DNA from: Rhinopomastus cyanomelas
Lineage: Eukaryota; Chordata; Aves; Bucerotiformes; Rhinopomastidae
Assembly (NCBI GenBank): GCA_013400115.1
Contig: VXBP01008676.1
Location: 1 to 64,000, forward strand
DNA length: 64,000 nt
Direction of reading: 5' to 3'
Shown: in pieces, positions 22,578 through 34,655 of the stretch
Layout: each line of letters opens with the position of its first letter
How positions within the stretch are numbered: position 1 is the stretch's first letter
Made by a program: the position numbers and the translations under genes
Notes under the pieces: model-generated
Seen by the model: the letters and a program-made list of their open reading frames with translations, nothing else
What the model was told of the DNA's origin: nothing
Databases searched by the model: none

Positions 22578-25500
22578 TATAATCTGATTCTTCTTGAGTC
22601 ACATTATGTGACTGACTCAAGACTTTGGAGATGTAGAATCTCGTACAGAATCTGCTGCTTAGGCTCCAAGCTTAAAAAACAGCACAAGAATTTAATCCTT
22701 CTGCAACACACACGTATGATACATACACAGCACTCACTTGCCAACCACAACACATTCAGTAAAGTGAATAAAGTTCAGATCATGGTAAATCTAAGTTGCA
22801 AGTTGATTTGTATGAACGATCACAACTTTGCAGCTTCGAGACAAAATAATAAAAAAGATCTGATCATAAAAAACACAAACAACAAAACTTAATAATCTGA
22901 TGCATGCAGGCTTGAAGGGAAAGCACAACCCAAGAGCTCTTTTGGAATATTCCCAGTTCAACATTTGTATTGACAGGACTACCTGAAAAGCCAAATAAAC
23001 TAAAACCAGCTCCCTACTTGAATAGTGCTGCATCCACTGAATGCTGGTGGCCTTCACTCCGAAGAATTGTCAGAGTTAACATCTTAGGATTGCTGAGCTC
23101 TCCCACTTAAGACTTCCCCTGTGGAGGCAGCCAGTGATTCAGAACTTTAAAACAAATGAGTAAGGTCACAGTAGCACACTAGATGGGAATGAAAAGGCCT
23201 GTAAAGACATGTAGAGTAACCACCACATCCAGCTCAGAAAGTTCACTGGTGTATTTGTGTAAAGGCTGCATAAAGCTTAATTTCCTTAATTTGAAAGCTT
23301 TATGAAAAACATTTCATCAATTCTTCAGTGGCATTCAGCACCTAGCACAGCTCCAGCAGTACCTCCATTTCTGCAGCAACCTTCTCTTTTGCTCTTAACT
23401 CCCTGCTAAAGCTTAGATTTGCATTCAGAGTATCCTTAATAAACCATAAAAATACAGATTGTGATTACACTGCAGTCTAAGGTAAAAACTGCTATCAATA
23501 ACATTCAATTACAATATAAGCTATACCTACATGTATACAAACCCAACCATGGTCAGGACACCATACAGCTGCTCTGTCACTCCATACCCAGTGAGATGGA
23601 GAAAAGAATTAAAGAAATTAAAACTCATGGGTTGAGATGGGAACAGTTTAATAACCAAAGTAAAATGTAACAATAATAAAAGATACTCATAACTGTAATG
23701 AAACCAAGTAATTACATCATCTGCCTGCACTGAATACAAGTAAAAAAAAAATTTCAAACTCAGAGGCTTCATTTGAGATTCACGTTGGCAGAGAGAAGGT
23801 CAGAGCTGCAAGAGGTTACTTAGCAGGCTACAAAGTTCCCTTTACTATAGATCTAGTAATATCTAAACAAACACTCAACTGGAGATGTTGTTTGTAGATG
23901 AATCTCACAGAGAAAACAGAGTAAATGAACTGTTGAGACCCATGCCAGGTACACACTGCATTAATTCTATGCACTTTGTCATATAAATGCATTCCTGCTT
24001 TTATACTCTATCAGGTGCATAAGTATGTAGGTACAGAGTAAGTCCATCTATATTGGTACTATTAATTTCTTTCCAAAATTAGATATTTCCAAAATGGGCA
24101 TGTATTTATCAGACATTGTTTATGAATGAATGGTTTAGGACATTTAAGCAGCTTTGCGTGTGGATTTACAGCAAAAAGGACAAAAAGAAGTTCTCCTGTA
24201 CTCTCCAAGTGTCACTGACACTCACTTTGGGATTTAGTTTTCACCATGCCCTTCCTAAATCCTTTATCAGTGTCTACAGTTATGCATTTCTGAGCTTCCA
24301 AAATTCTTTACCAAACAATTGGATGGTGAAATTCAACAACAGGTCTATGAGTTAAAAGACAACAATCCATCTCTAAATAAAGAAAGACTATTAAAGGACC
24401 AGCCTTCATTTTAAAATGATGACAGCCAATACAGTTCTTTGGCACCAGCACTAGCTGGTGTTGCTAAGCTACTGCTGCTGCCCAGACAGTTATACACCAT
24501 TGCGTATTTAATTCATGCTGGCCAGAGGTATAAGGAATAATAGTAAGGTAGCACCAAAAAAAGCAGCATTTTCATACCAATAAAACACAAATCTTACAAC
24601 CTGTGTTTATGAAGTACATTATAGTCTGTATCCATGAGTAAACAATTAAAACAAATTAGGACCGCTGAGAACATCAGTTACAAGTCTATTGCTTTCTAGG
24701 ATTGGCTTTTCCCCCTCAATAGTGAACACTCAACGAGTTGAAAAACTATACATAAAACCATTTAATCATTTTTTACTATAACACAGTCCAGAATCTGTAA
24801 GACTGCAGACTCTTTGCTCATCAACAATTTCAATGATGGAAAAAAAAAAAGCAGAAAGGACAGAAAGGAAAGTTGTAAAAACCAGTAAAGAACTCTGCAA
24901 AAGCTGGTTTTCATCTTCAGAGGGTTAGTTCTGTACGTTTGCAATTCCATGGGATTATAAGGCATGAAGCTGCACATCTAGTCACGCTCCTATTATAATC
25001 CTAGATTTTAGCAACCATACTCCTTGCATTATCTGTTAAAACACTGCCTAAAGCCTTGCCACACATCACAGGGTCAGTGAAACAACTACATGCACTGTCT
25101 CTGCAACACTGTGTCTGCAACAGGCAGGCTAGGCAAAGTTTTAATTTCTCAGGCAAAGAAAGGGATCAACTTATCACTATCATGATTCTTTCAGTCCACT
25201 CAGCATGTTTGTACAACATCGTTACACAATAGTACACTGTTATTTATAACACTCTGCAACAACAGGTCATCAAATGTTAAAATATATAAAGAACAGCTAG
25301 CACATGTCTTCAGAAGGTAACTTTAGGGACTGGGGAGGTGTGAATCCTGTCTGAGAACACACTATTTGCTTATCCTCATCTTCCTACTCCTCCAGCATTT
25401 TAAATGGCAGTTGCGGGAGCAAACGTTCTTTAACAAAATGCACTGCTTTTTATGCTAAAAAAATCCAGTTTATTGCCCTACACTGAAGTTACCAAAAAGC

Positions 25501-27611
25501 TAGTGCCTGCTTCAGAGAAATCCTTCACCCAACCGTAACTTTACATTCTACAATAGTTGTAGATAAGGTATCTTTTTTCATGCTGCAGACCCCACCTTTT
25601 CCAATATAAACACCTTGGTAATTTAACTGAAAATGAGTAGGCCCTTTTTTTAGCAAATCTGTGTTTGTATGAATGATAAAATAACTTTTCATCTTCTTCA
25701 GGCTGATCTCCTCAAAAAGTAGCTTTTATTTAATCCAAAGTATCATGGTATGTATTTATACCATTCATTTCCACAAGAGCCCAGTAAAATGTAGTATCAG
25801 ACTGAACTAGCTGAACGGATGAAACATGTCAGTCTCGGAGATCCATGCTGCAACGCCAACAGAAATGTCTAGAACTAATTCTGGTACATTGCTTCCACAT
25901 TACATGGTTAACATACTGAAGCAAGATATCACAAGTATTTCTAGACCTTTCTGATATGCAAACACTGATTCAAATACTGCTCCAATTTCTAAATGACATA
26001 GTTTTTAAGAATTTGGGCTACAGTCTGTTACTACATTCTACTAGAGCACTGTATTTGGCATCAGAATCTTCTTCCTAATGCAGCCAATCGCAGCATATAC
26101 AAGGACTCACACAGTTCCCAAATAAATCTGCATAAAATTTCTTATTCATTCTTATTTTTCAGAAGCTCTAAAGTTCAGCACATGAAAACTTCTTTCATAT
26201 TGGAAAAGCTCATTCTTCACAGACCTACCTTGTTTCATTGACGCTATACAAATCATAGCAAGACACAGATGAAGAGAAGCAATTTTCAGAATGCCAAAAA
26301 ATAACCACACTCCAAAACATCTGTCCCAGAAACATTAAAGATTGAAACAATCAACTCTCAAACTGACTTCTCCTTTGACCATGACTCACTTCCTATCTTC
26401 TGTGACTTATCAAAGACTTTAAAAAGGCTAATTGGTTCTTAAGGCGGGCATCCACACTATATGCATACTGGATGGGTGGCTACTTCTAACAAGCTCTAGA
26501 CTGGTCTCAAGATGTAACAGCTTCTAACACTCAGACTCCACTTCTGATACTCAAACTACATCATCTGGTTTTATTTTATCCCCTGTGAATCAAGTCTGTG
26601 TGCTCTGAAAATGCTGCACAATGTGAATGGATGGGGAGCGGGAGCATGTGCACGCAAGATCACATACATCCCCAAAGACTACCACAGGCACCAATATACT
26701 GGGGAAAGGACTAACGCTTCAAGCAGCATGAACAAGAATTTTTAAAGGAATTATGAGCACATTGACTGTGATTCTGTGACCCTGCACAAGAGGGAAGGCT
26801 TCACTTTGGGGCACTCTGATCTTAAGATGTGTTATGACGTATCTTAAGTTATGACATCCTAAAAGTGTAAATATCGCTCAATCATAAATTCCTTCACTCT
26901 ACCGCACCACAGGCTTTACACTGCATTCTTTTAAAGCAGTGTAGTTCCTCCCATGGAGAGGTAATGATCGCAGCATATTCTGCCTCTAGAAGGGGCACCT
27001 TTCTGTGTATTTAAACACTACAGAAATAGCTATATTTGTACAGATTGCATATTTTTCAGTCAGGTCATACCTTAGAGAGTGCCATTATCTGTTCTGCCCT
27101 TTGATTCCAGAAGGCACAGAAGTGAGCAGAAAAATGAATCATGAAAGAATAGTCAATTAAGCATGCTAATTCACAGCACATTCCTTCAAAAAGCTGCAGC
27201 TAAAATGGAGGTGTAGTTAAGTTCAGCAGCTTCTAATGAATGGATAATTGACCCTGGAAATTCCCAGTTCAGCTAAGCCACTTATCTATTCCTAAGCTTC
27301 TCAGTAGACTGTAACTGTTCCATACAGCTGGTTTGTGTACGTTCCAAGGCAGTATTTACCGTCTCTACAGCAAACACACACATTTCCAGCACAAAAAAAA
27401 AGCCTGGAAAGGACAACATGAATTCAGATTGGACACTTCCCTGCTGTATCATAACAGGGCAACCTCGACCCGCCAAGGCTAAGGCAATTCAGAAGCAGTA
27501 AAAGCTGATTTGCCCCATGAAACAAATGGTGCTGACTTACAGAATTCTGCTACATGCCAGCACACTGTACACAAGAAATCTCAAGGTTACACTCGGACCA
27601 AAACCTTCATG

Positions 27612-27731
27612 AATCACAGAACATCAGGGATAGGAACGGATCTCCAAAGACCATCTAGTCCAATCCCCCACCACAGCAGGATCACCTAGACCAAGTTGCA
27701 CAAGAACATATCCAGGTGGGTGTTAAACAGA
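27612..27731 (-). mobile_element. CR1 LINE 3' terminal fragment
   Basis: In reverse orientation: 'aatcacagaacatcagggat', 'ggatctccaaagaccatcta', 'gtccaatcccccaccacag', 'caggatcacctagaccaagt' and 'atccaggtgggtgttaaac'. About 120 bases of a CR1 3' end are present, 5'-truncated. Confidence 0.85.
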
Positions 27732-30700
27732 AACAGACATTCCATCATGTATAGTGCAAAAACTATACTCCAAATTGTTCCTCTTCCCAACTGCCACAGT
27801 TCACTATCATTCCATCTGGAATGAAGCTACATTTTCACGCACAAATACGCTGTTCTAAAGGTACCAGAGGCTTCTTCTTCCTCCTCGTGACTGTATGATG
27901 CACATGATCTCCTCCTGTACACCAACAGGGCAGGTTTAAACTGGCACCTAATAACAGTTTGTATTCTTTTCTGTCACACAATATTATCTGGATGTACAAC
28001 TCTGCAAAGCTAAGAAAATTAATAATGATCAATTACTTAGATGAGACACTTGGGAATCCTCGTGAATTTTAGGAAGGTGAGAGGCAAGCCCATGCAGGTG
28101 GCATTGATAATTTTTACTAACACTGTGTACCAGCAACATTCATGCCTAGCAGGCTTCCTGAGACACAATGTTCCACGTAGCTGATTCACGCGTGACCTTG
28201 CTCACATTTCAAAGCCATGACAAACTTGCAAAGGGAAGGAAAAGCATGCCTAGGTGTTAGCAAATCCCATCCGTACTGCAAAGTCAAGAAAAATATGGAT
28301 GGTGGGATAACTAAAGGATATGGCAGTAGGCAGAAATCAGCAAGTGTCAAAGGGTCAGAGTTAGCACAATTCTTTTACAACCACATGTAACTGGAGGTTC
28401 CACCACAGGTAACTGTTATTGTGTATCGCTGTTGTTCAGTGAGGAGCTAACAGCAACCAAACATCAGAGTACTACTTTCCTCGATTTATTATCCACACAG
28501 TACCATTTGCTTCCTGGATCCAACTCTGATAATCTACATCAGAGGTCTTCCAAAGGGAGAAACTTTTTCAGTACAGAAATTTGTCTACTCAATTCCCAGA
28601 GCAGCAATACCAGATCCTTCCAAAATAAGCTTGAAAGAACCGAAGTATTTACAGACATAGAACACTGTTACAACTGGTAGGAAGCTTCACAGAAGAACAA
28701 ACTGCCCATGGTAATCATCATGGTCATGGAGCGCACAGAGTAGGAATCTACCATTAGAACAATCATTTGTAAAGAAGGAATCTGGTCACTAGTCCTACCT
28801 AAATAGTTCTCAACCAGTCTGTGGTCACAACAGACACTGAGGAATGTTTCTGATGATTTATGCCTGGTTTCATCTCAGAAAGTTGCAGGTTAAGCACCTG
28901 TGTGTTAACTAGGGGTACCTGAGCAATCCATACTACACAGTGTCATAGAGAAGCATGGAGCACACTTACAAGGTGCGATGGAAATTTTGACCCAAACTAA
29001 TGAATACCCATGCTGGAGTGTCATTTGTAGCTGCAGCAGGTAGACAAGAACTGCCATTCATTTAAGTTCTAGATATGAGACAATCGAGTTCAGCAGGTAC
29101 CATACAGAATACTTAATACCAGCAGTAAGTTCAAACAGTTCAGCTCTATTTCACAATAACCGATCTGTGGGCAGGTTTCTCACACAAACTGAAGCTCATT
29201 CCTCCAAGCTACAGATACCATCACTCCAGTATCTTCTTTATTTCACCTCATTACCCACAAGCAATAATGGAGAACCCCAAAAGGGAAAGGAGGAACAAAA
29301 AAAATCTGTACCTGAAATGAAGAGGAGATGAACGCAACAGCTGACAAATTGTCTTTCTTGTCATCTCCTCTTCACTTTGCCACTGACTTTGCATAGGAAC
29401 ATGCTAAAACAACCCGCTGAGGAACTGTCAGGGTTACAGACTTAATAGAAGCTTTGGAAAGTTCAGTCTGCTATGCATCATCTGAGGGATTTAAACCTCT
29501 TTTGTAAAATGTCAAAGGAATACAGAAGAGGCTCTGCACTTGGCTTTCTCAGCTGACACCGCAGACAAGCATGTAATGTATGTCACATTTTCCATAAGAG
29601 AAGGTTGGCCTGAGCTCACCTTGACGGTCTCCTGATACGTATGTGTCCCCTTTTCAAAGAACACAAAGAAGCGTGTATATGAGTCACAAACCATCAAGAC
29701 ATGTTCTATGAAAGCTGTTTTCAAAGCAGGGGACTTCATCGGTTCTGAGCATGGGATGTGGATGAAAAGAGGCAGAAACGGGAAGCAGCACAATACAGGA
29801 GAGGCAGCACAAGATCATCCATCAAGACACTTCTACACAAGAATAGAGCCATTCTCAAGTATCGGTATGGAAAAGAAGAGCTATCTAGCTTTTGCTGTGT
29901 ATTCTTCTAAGACCTCTAGCGCCATAGCATGACTCTAGAAACCCAGGTTACCTTACCATTCAACTTAGTTGAAGCACTACAGCTAACATGGGAACGTACA
30001 ACGTCTGTAACCGCAACACGCTGTGAGTTTTGGATTCCCAAGAGCAAGAAGTGAAGAAACATTTTCTCATATTTGAATAACTATGGCCCTACAGGGGATA
30101 GGAAAAACTTTGTCACTGCTTACAGTTTTGAGAAAAGTTTCAGTGATCTACCAGAGGTCTTATTTTGAGACCTGTTCTTGCATGATCAAAAAGAGTCTGA
30201 ACACTCAGTTCATGTTCTTAAGGGGATCACTGACACTTACATTCACATACCCTATATGAAAAAGCACACAGCTTTATCCACTGCTGCCCATCTAACTCCC
30301 CAATTCCCTCGTGCTCAGTATGAGGTTGACTCTCGTTAATTACCTTAAAATGACATAACACAAAATATGCAAAAATACTTTTTCTTAATACAATCCTATC
30401 TAAGATAAACCAAAATAGTTTGATATATGGGAGGATGCCTCATTTAGCTGTGAATCCTCTGAAGCTTTATGCAAATTGTAGTGCCCTTGTTCTTTAACTA
30501 AGCTCTTGCTGGTACAGTCACTTGATTTGATTCCACAAAGGCAGCAAAAATCAGAATATTTCCTTGCATTTCATTAGAAAATGTTCTGTGAGGAGTGTAA
30601 AATGCAGCTGAGTTTGTTTTTTTTTTTTTAGATCAGATAGAAGGTTGCATACATAAGGACTTTATTTTCAAAAACATTGTAATGATTCTGGCAAATTTTT

Positions 30701-30766
30701 GGAGCCTTCAGTCATGCTGACAGGATGGCTGGTGTCAACAAGTGGTGAAAAGCATCGGTGTCAAGA

Positions 30767-30800
30767 CTACACTGGTTTAAATTCTACACTGGTTTAAATT
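30767..30800. repeat. 17-bp direct repeat, two copies
   Basis: The unit 'ctacactggtttaaatt' occurs at 30767-30783 and again immediately after at 30784-30800, with no mismatch. It is a small replication-slippage type duplication. Confidence 0.9.
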
Positions 30801-32044
30801 TACTCTCATCCTAGTGAGCAAGAACTACTGTGTACTGCACACATGCACGCAAGAAAAGGTTTAGAATTGTTACTTGGCCATCAAGCAAATCAGGCATTTA
30901 CTGCCACCGGGGGGAAAAACAAAAAGAAAACCAATCCTTTTAAGGGGGTGAAAACCTATATCTACCCTTCATATTTGTAAAGAGAGGAAGGATATTTCAT
31001 TTATTTTTCTTTCATGCACTTAACTCAGCCAGAGTCCTTCCTTTAACTGTATTTTCAATAGAAATGTTTTTCAGCTGTGAGCAGTGGTATAAACCCACGT
31101 TTTTGCTGAACTCACTGAATACCTCAAATAAGTTTTAGAAAAGCCTGTGTAAGCAACTAACTTGGCTTTAAAAAGTTCTTTAGGGGTCACCATACTGGAA
31201 GATTGCTCTAATTTTATGTCATTTCTGGAGACCTGAAAAATAAGGCAATTAGAAGAAAAAGGCAGTTATTCTCATGATCTTATAGATAACTTATAAGGAG
31301 CTTTTTTACCAAAAAATTAACCTTTGAATTCAGTAAAAAACCAACCATACACCTGTCTCATTCAGATAACCCAGGACAATAATTTCTGGATTCTAACAAG
31401 CACTCCAAGCTAGAAACTCTCTGGTCTGTTAAATGAGCTAAAAAGACACACTTAAAACCAACAATACATTAAATGAAATACATCAAACCTTCACCAAGCA
31501 CATGGTGTCTGTTGCTGGCACCCTCAGAAACAGCCAGTTCCTCGTAATTATCAAGCCTCAGATTTCACTGCTTCTTTCGAGGAAACTTTCATGAACCACT
31601 CGTACACCAATACTTTCACGTGTGAACACCGCGTGAGGCCACCTGAGCAAAGAGAATCGACTTTTCTGGTTTTTAACTTGTGCTAATAAGGCACAACAAA
31701 ACGTCAATAGGGAAATGACAGTGTGGGATCTGCATTCAGAAGAAAGAAGCTTTTCCTTCAGGTAACCAGTTCCATGGGACCCACAGCCTCTCCCAAGGGA
31801 CTTTTGGGTGCCTTTAAGCCACAGGCTCTCACACCCTCCTCAACAGAGATTTTCCGTGCTCTGCGTGTTCCTCATCAAATACTGCTCGTGCTCTGTCCAC
31901 CTCACTCTGTCACCTACAGCACAGTTAGCTCATGGCTTAAATTGGATCTGAGCACAATCCAAGAAACAGCCACGGCTCAAGGTGAACCCTCAGACAGAAG
32001 CCAAACAGAAGCCGCCAGAAACAGGCAACAACAGCTGCTCATCA

Positions 32045-32125
32045 CACCTAGCCAGAAGGGACCAGATGACCTTTAAAAGGTCCCTTGCAACCCAACACGT
32101 TCAACGCATCTATGATTCCGTAACG
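32045..32125 (+). mobile_element. CR1 LINE 3' terminal fragment
   Basis: The plus strand reads 'cagaagggaccagatgacct', 'ttaaaaggtcccttgcaacc', 'caacacgttcaacgcatcta' and 'tgattcc', which matches the CR1 end of the GACCAGATGACCTTTAAAGG type. The upstream boundary is uncertain. It lies tail to tail with the next CR1 (32232-32556). Confidence 0.75.
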
Positions 32126-32231
32126 CTGATACCAGTCCAGCTGCTGCTGAGGCCAGACCACCTCGGCTCACCCTTCCACTGGGGCAGCCGAGGGCTGTCA
32201 CACTGGGACGGACACGAAATCAACGAAAACT

Positions 32232-32556
32232 ATCCAAATCCCAGAATCTCTTTAGTTGGAAGAGGCCTTTCAGACCATCAGGTCCAGCCTTGGACCCAGC
32301 ACTGCCAGGTCGTTCCAGTCCCGGGACTGCCCCATTGCCCTGGGCAGTTTGGGCCACGGGTTGAAAACCCTTTGGGGGAAGAAATTCTTCCTCACACCCA
32401 ACCTAACCCTCCCCTGGGGCAGCCTAGAGCCATTTCCTCTGCTGCTATCGCTTAGCACCTGGGAGAAGAGGCTGAGCCCCTTCTCGTTCCAGCCTCCTGA
32501 ATTTCAGGGAGTTGCAGAGAGCGGTGAGGGCTCCCCTGTGCCTCCTGTTCTCCAGT
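32232..32556 (-). mobile_element. CR1 LINE fragment next to ENTREP2 exon 1
   Basis: In reverse orientation: 'cccagaatctctttagttgg', 'aagaggcctttcagaccatc', 'aggtccagcc', 'gaagaaattcttcctcacac', 'ctggggcagcctagagcc' and 'gagaagaggctgagcccctt'. It is closely related to the copy at 33492-33900 on the other side of the promoter. It ends only about 45 bases inside intron 1 from the exon 1 donor. Confidence 0.85.
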
Positions 32557-32605
32557 GAAACCTGCCCAGGTCCCTCAGCGCATCCCCCCCTCCACCCCGA
32601 CTCAC

Positions 32606-32839
32606 CGAGAAGCCGGCCCAGAACGGGCACGAGTGGCGGACACGGGCCGAGGTGGTGAGCGCCAGCGCGGCGAAGCTGACAGCCACGATGAGGCAGCCAA
32701 GCGCCATCTGCGCCACCCCCAGCGCAAGCATCGCCCGCGACCGTTGCCCGCGCAGGCGGGACAGACTGTGGGACAGCGCGGGGTGGCTCGGGGAACGCGC
32801 CCCACCGGGGACCCGCGCCGCGCCGCCTCCCACCGGCAT
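32606..32839 (-). CDS. ENTREP2: ENTREP2 (FAM189A1) coding exon 1
   Basis: From an ATG at 32837-32839 the minus strand encodes 78 residues up to a GTGAGT donor at 32600-32605 (phase 0). The N terminus is a basic, proline/serine-containing cytosolic stretch. Residues about 37-61 (MLALGVAQMALGCLIVAVSF and onward) form the first membrane helix. A conserved loop TTSARVRHSCPFWAGFS leads into the second helix, which continues in exon 2 at 9446-9390. This loop and helix are typical of the FAM189/ENTREP tetraspan module. Known family role: endosomal membrane proteins; ENTREP1 promotes receptor (CXCR4) endocytosis and ubiquitination with epsin and ITCH. The frame is also open upstream of this ATG, so a longer N terminus is possible. 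The paralogue call rests on synteny with TJP1. Confidence 0.85.
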
Positions 32840-33340
32840 CCTCGGCTGGGCCCCGCCACCTCCCCTCGACTCCGCGCTGCGCGGGGCGCATGGAGGAGGA
32901 AGAGCAGGAGCCGGGGGGAGGCCGCGCCACAGCCGCCTCTCCTCTCCGCTTTAGGGGGGGAGGGAGGGTAAGCGGCGGGCGCTGCGGGGCTGGGTGCTCG
33001 CAGAGCGAAGCAGAGGGAGCCCCGCGCGCTGCTCCACGGCTCCGTCCGTCCGTCCCTCCCGCGGAGGGGAGGGGAAGGGTTGTTGTTGGCGGCCAATGGC
33101 GGGCGACGGCCCCGCAGGCAGAGCGGCGCGTGCGAGGCGAGCGGCCGGGCCCAGCCTCGGGACAGCGCCAAGCCGCGGCGGGCGTGGAGGACGCGGTGGG
33201 CAGGACCCCCGCTTCCCCGCATCTGCCGGTATCCCCGAACGGCAGGAACAGCCGCTCCTGGCGGGCTTTGTGCGGCACCTGCATCCCCCGCCCTGCGCCC
33301 TGCCAGCTCAGGGCCGCGACACAAACGAGGTAAGGTACAG
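32840..33340 (-). promoter_or_regulatory. CpG-island promoter / 5'UTR of ENTREP2
   Basis: About 32.56-33.33 kb is strikingly G+C- and CpG-rich compared with the AT-rich flanks. It contains exon 1 of ENTREP2 and the sequence upstream of its ATG. A CCAAT box (ATTGG on the minus strand) lies at 33093-33097, a CCCGCCC/GC box at 33287-33293 and a (tccg)n-like tract at 33041-33060. No TATA box is evident, as expected of a CpG-island promoter. Long overlapping reading frames on both strands here (up to 279 codons) follow from low stop-codon density and have no recognisable domain. The exact transcription start cannot be placed. Confidence 0.75.
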
Positions 33341-33491
33341 GTGAAAGGAGGCTTGCTTTTTTATTTTCCCCCTAGGCCCAGCTGGCGGCATCCTTCCCTC
33401 CTCTCCACAACATCAAAGCCAGCAAAGCAGCCTTCTTTTAAGAAAGCTGCCCTGCTGCTCCTACTAGCACTGCTCAGCACAGGAGGGCTAC

Positions 33492-33900
33492 TGAATCCTC
33501 GAATTTACTGGGTTGGGAAAGACTGACAGGATCATCAAGTCCAGCCTTGGACTTGCCAGGTCACCACCAAACCATATCCGTCAGCACCACGTAGTTCCAG
33601 TCTGTCCAGCCGTGGGAACTGCTCCTGTCCTTGATAACCCTGTCTGGAAAGAAATTCTTCCGCACACCCAGCCTAATGCTCCCTTGGGGCAGCCTGCAGC
33701 CATTTCCTCTGCTCCTGTCACTTGGCACTGGGGAGAAGAGGCTGAGCACCTTCTCAGTCCAACCTCCTGAATTTCAGGGAGTTGCAAAGCATGCAAAGGT
33801 CTCCTCAACCTTATTTTACTCCATGCTCAAGTTTTCTCTCAGCCACTCATCAGAGCACTTGTGCTCCAGCCTCTCTGCGAACCTCAACGCCCTTCACTCA
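33492..33900 (-). mobile_element. CR1 LINE fragment upstream of ENTREP2 promoter
   Basis: In reverse orientation: 'tgggttgggaaagactgaca', 'ggatcatcaagtccagcc', 'gaaagaaattcttccgcaca', 'cttggggcagcctgcagcc', 'gagaagaggctgagcacctt' and 'cctcctgaatttcagggagt'. It belongs to the same type as 32232-32556 (many shared blocks) and has the same orientation. The upper part (33830-33900) is only weakly similar to CR1 and the boundary is approximate. Confidence 0.85.
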
Positions 33901-34229
33901 CCACACTCCAGCGCTGTGTAGCAAGTGACCGAGAACTGTTTGAAATACTGGAGGTTGCTGAAGCCCATTAAAAAGGCTAGTCTCTGCAGAAGGGAAAATC
34001 ATGTTGATAACCTCATTGCCTGCCTTTTTAATGGAAAATATGGCAAGAACGTAAGTTCTCTATACAGCAGTATGGTTATGATTCCAGGGATAATGTGTTT
34101 GTATGACTACAATTGATTGTAACGAAAGAATTTATATTTTTATACCCAGGAGTTCATTTGCATAGTCCACATACCTGCAATACAGCAGCATTTACACCCA
34201 ACCAGGCTTAAATCCTGCTTCAGGAGGTC

Positions 34230-34655
34230 ATCACAGAACATTAGGGATTGGAAGGGACCTCAAAAGATCATCTAGTCCAATCCCCCTGACACAGCAGGAT
34301 CACCTAGATCAAGTCACACAAGAACATGTCCAGCCAGGTTTTAAATATCTCCAGAGAAGGAGACTCCACAACCTCCCCAGGCAGCTCATTCCCATGCTCT
34401 GTCACCCTCACTGGGAAGAAGTTGCTTCTCATATTAATGTGGAACCTCCTGTGTTCCAGCTTACACCCATTGCCCTTTGTCCTACCGTTGGATGTCACTG
34501 AGCAGAGTCTGGCTCCAGCCTCCTGACACCTGCCCTTTCCATGGGGTCACCCCTCAGTCCCCTTTTTCCAAGCTAAAGAGACCCAGCTCCTTTAGCCTTT
34601 CCTCATCAGGGAGACATTCCATTCCATCTTTGTGGCTCTGCACTAGATTGTCTTC
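34230..34655 (-). mobile_element. CR1 LINE 3' portion
   Basis: A well-preserved CR1 tail in reverse orientation: 'cacagaacattagggattgg', 'aagggacctcaaaagatcat', 'ctagtccaatccccctgaca', 'cagcaggatcacctagatca', 'ggagactccacaacctcccc', 'actgggaagaagttgcttct' and the distal 'aagctaaagagacccagctc'. The 3' terminus is at the low coordinate. It is of the same young-looking type as 18690-19035. Confidence 0.9.

Larger units (their letters stand above)
9447..32605. other. ENTREP2 intron 1 (23.2 kb)
   Basis: This intron separates the exon 1 donor (GTGAGT at 32600-32605) from the exon 2 acceptor. It contains CR1 copies at about 11462-11725, 18690-22577, 27612-27731, 32045-32125 and 32232-32556, and a 17-bp direct repeat at 30767-30800. 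Homopolymer runs occur near 24839 (A) and 30618 (T). The stretches 9450-11460, 11730-18690, 22580-27610 and 27735-32040 hold only short unconserved-looking reading frames. I recognise no exon, RNA gene or other element there. Confidence 0.75.

Noticed and set aside
31723..32076. Plus-strand 117-codon frame upstream of the ENTREP2 exon
   Set aside because: Ser/Thr/Gln-rich with no recognisable domain; the next part runs into CR1 sequence. Looks like chance or repeat-derived coding potential.
32445..33344. Overlapping long reading frames (up to 279 codons) on both strands across the GC-rich block
   Set aside because: They arise from a CpG island with few stop codons. They are Arg/Ala/Pro/Gly-rich with no domain, run through the ENTREP2 exon and a CR1 copy, and no splicing or start context supports them.
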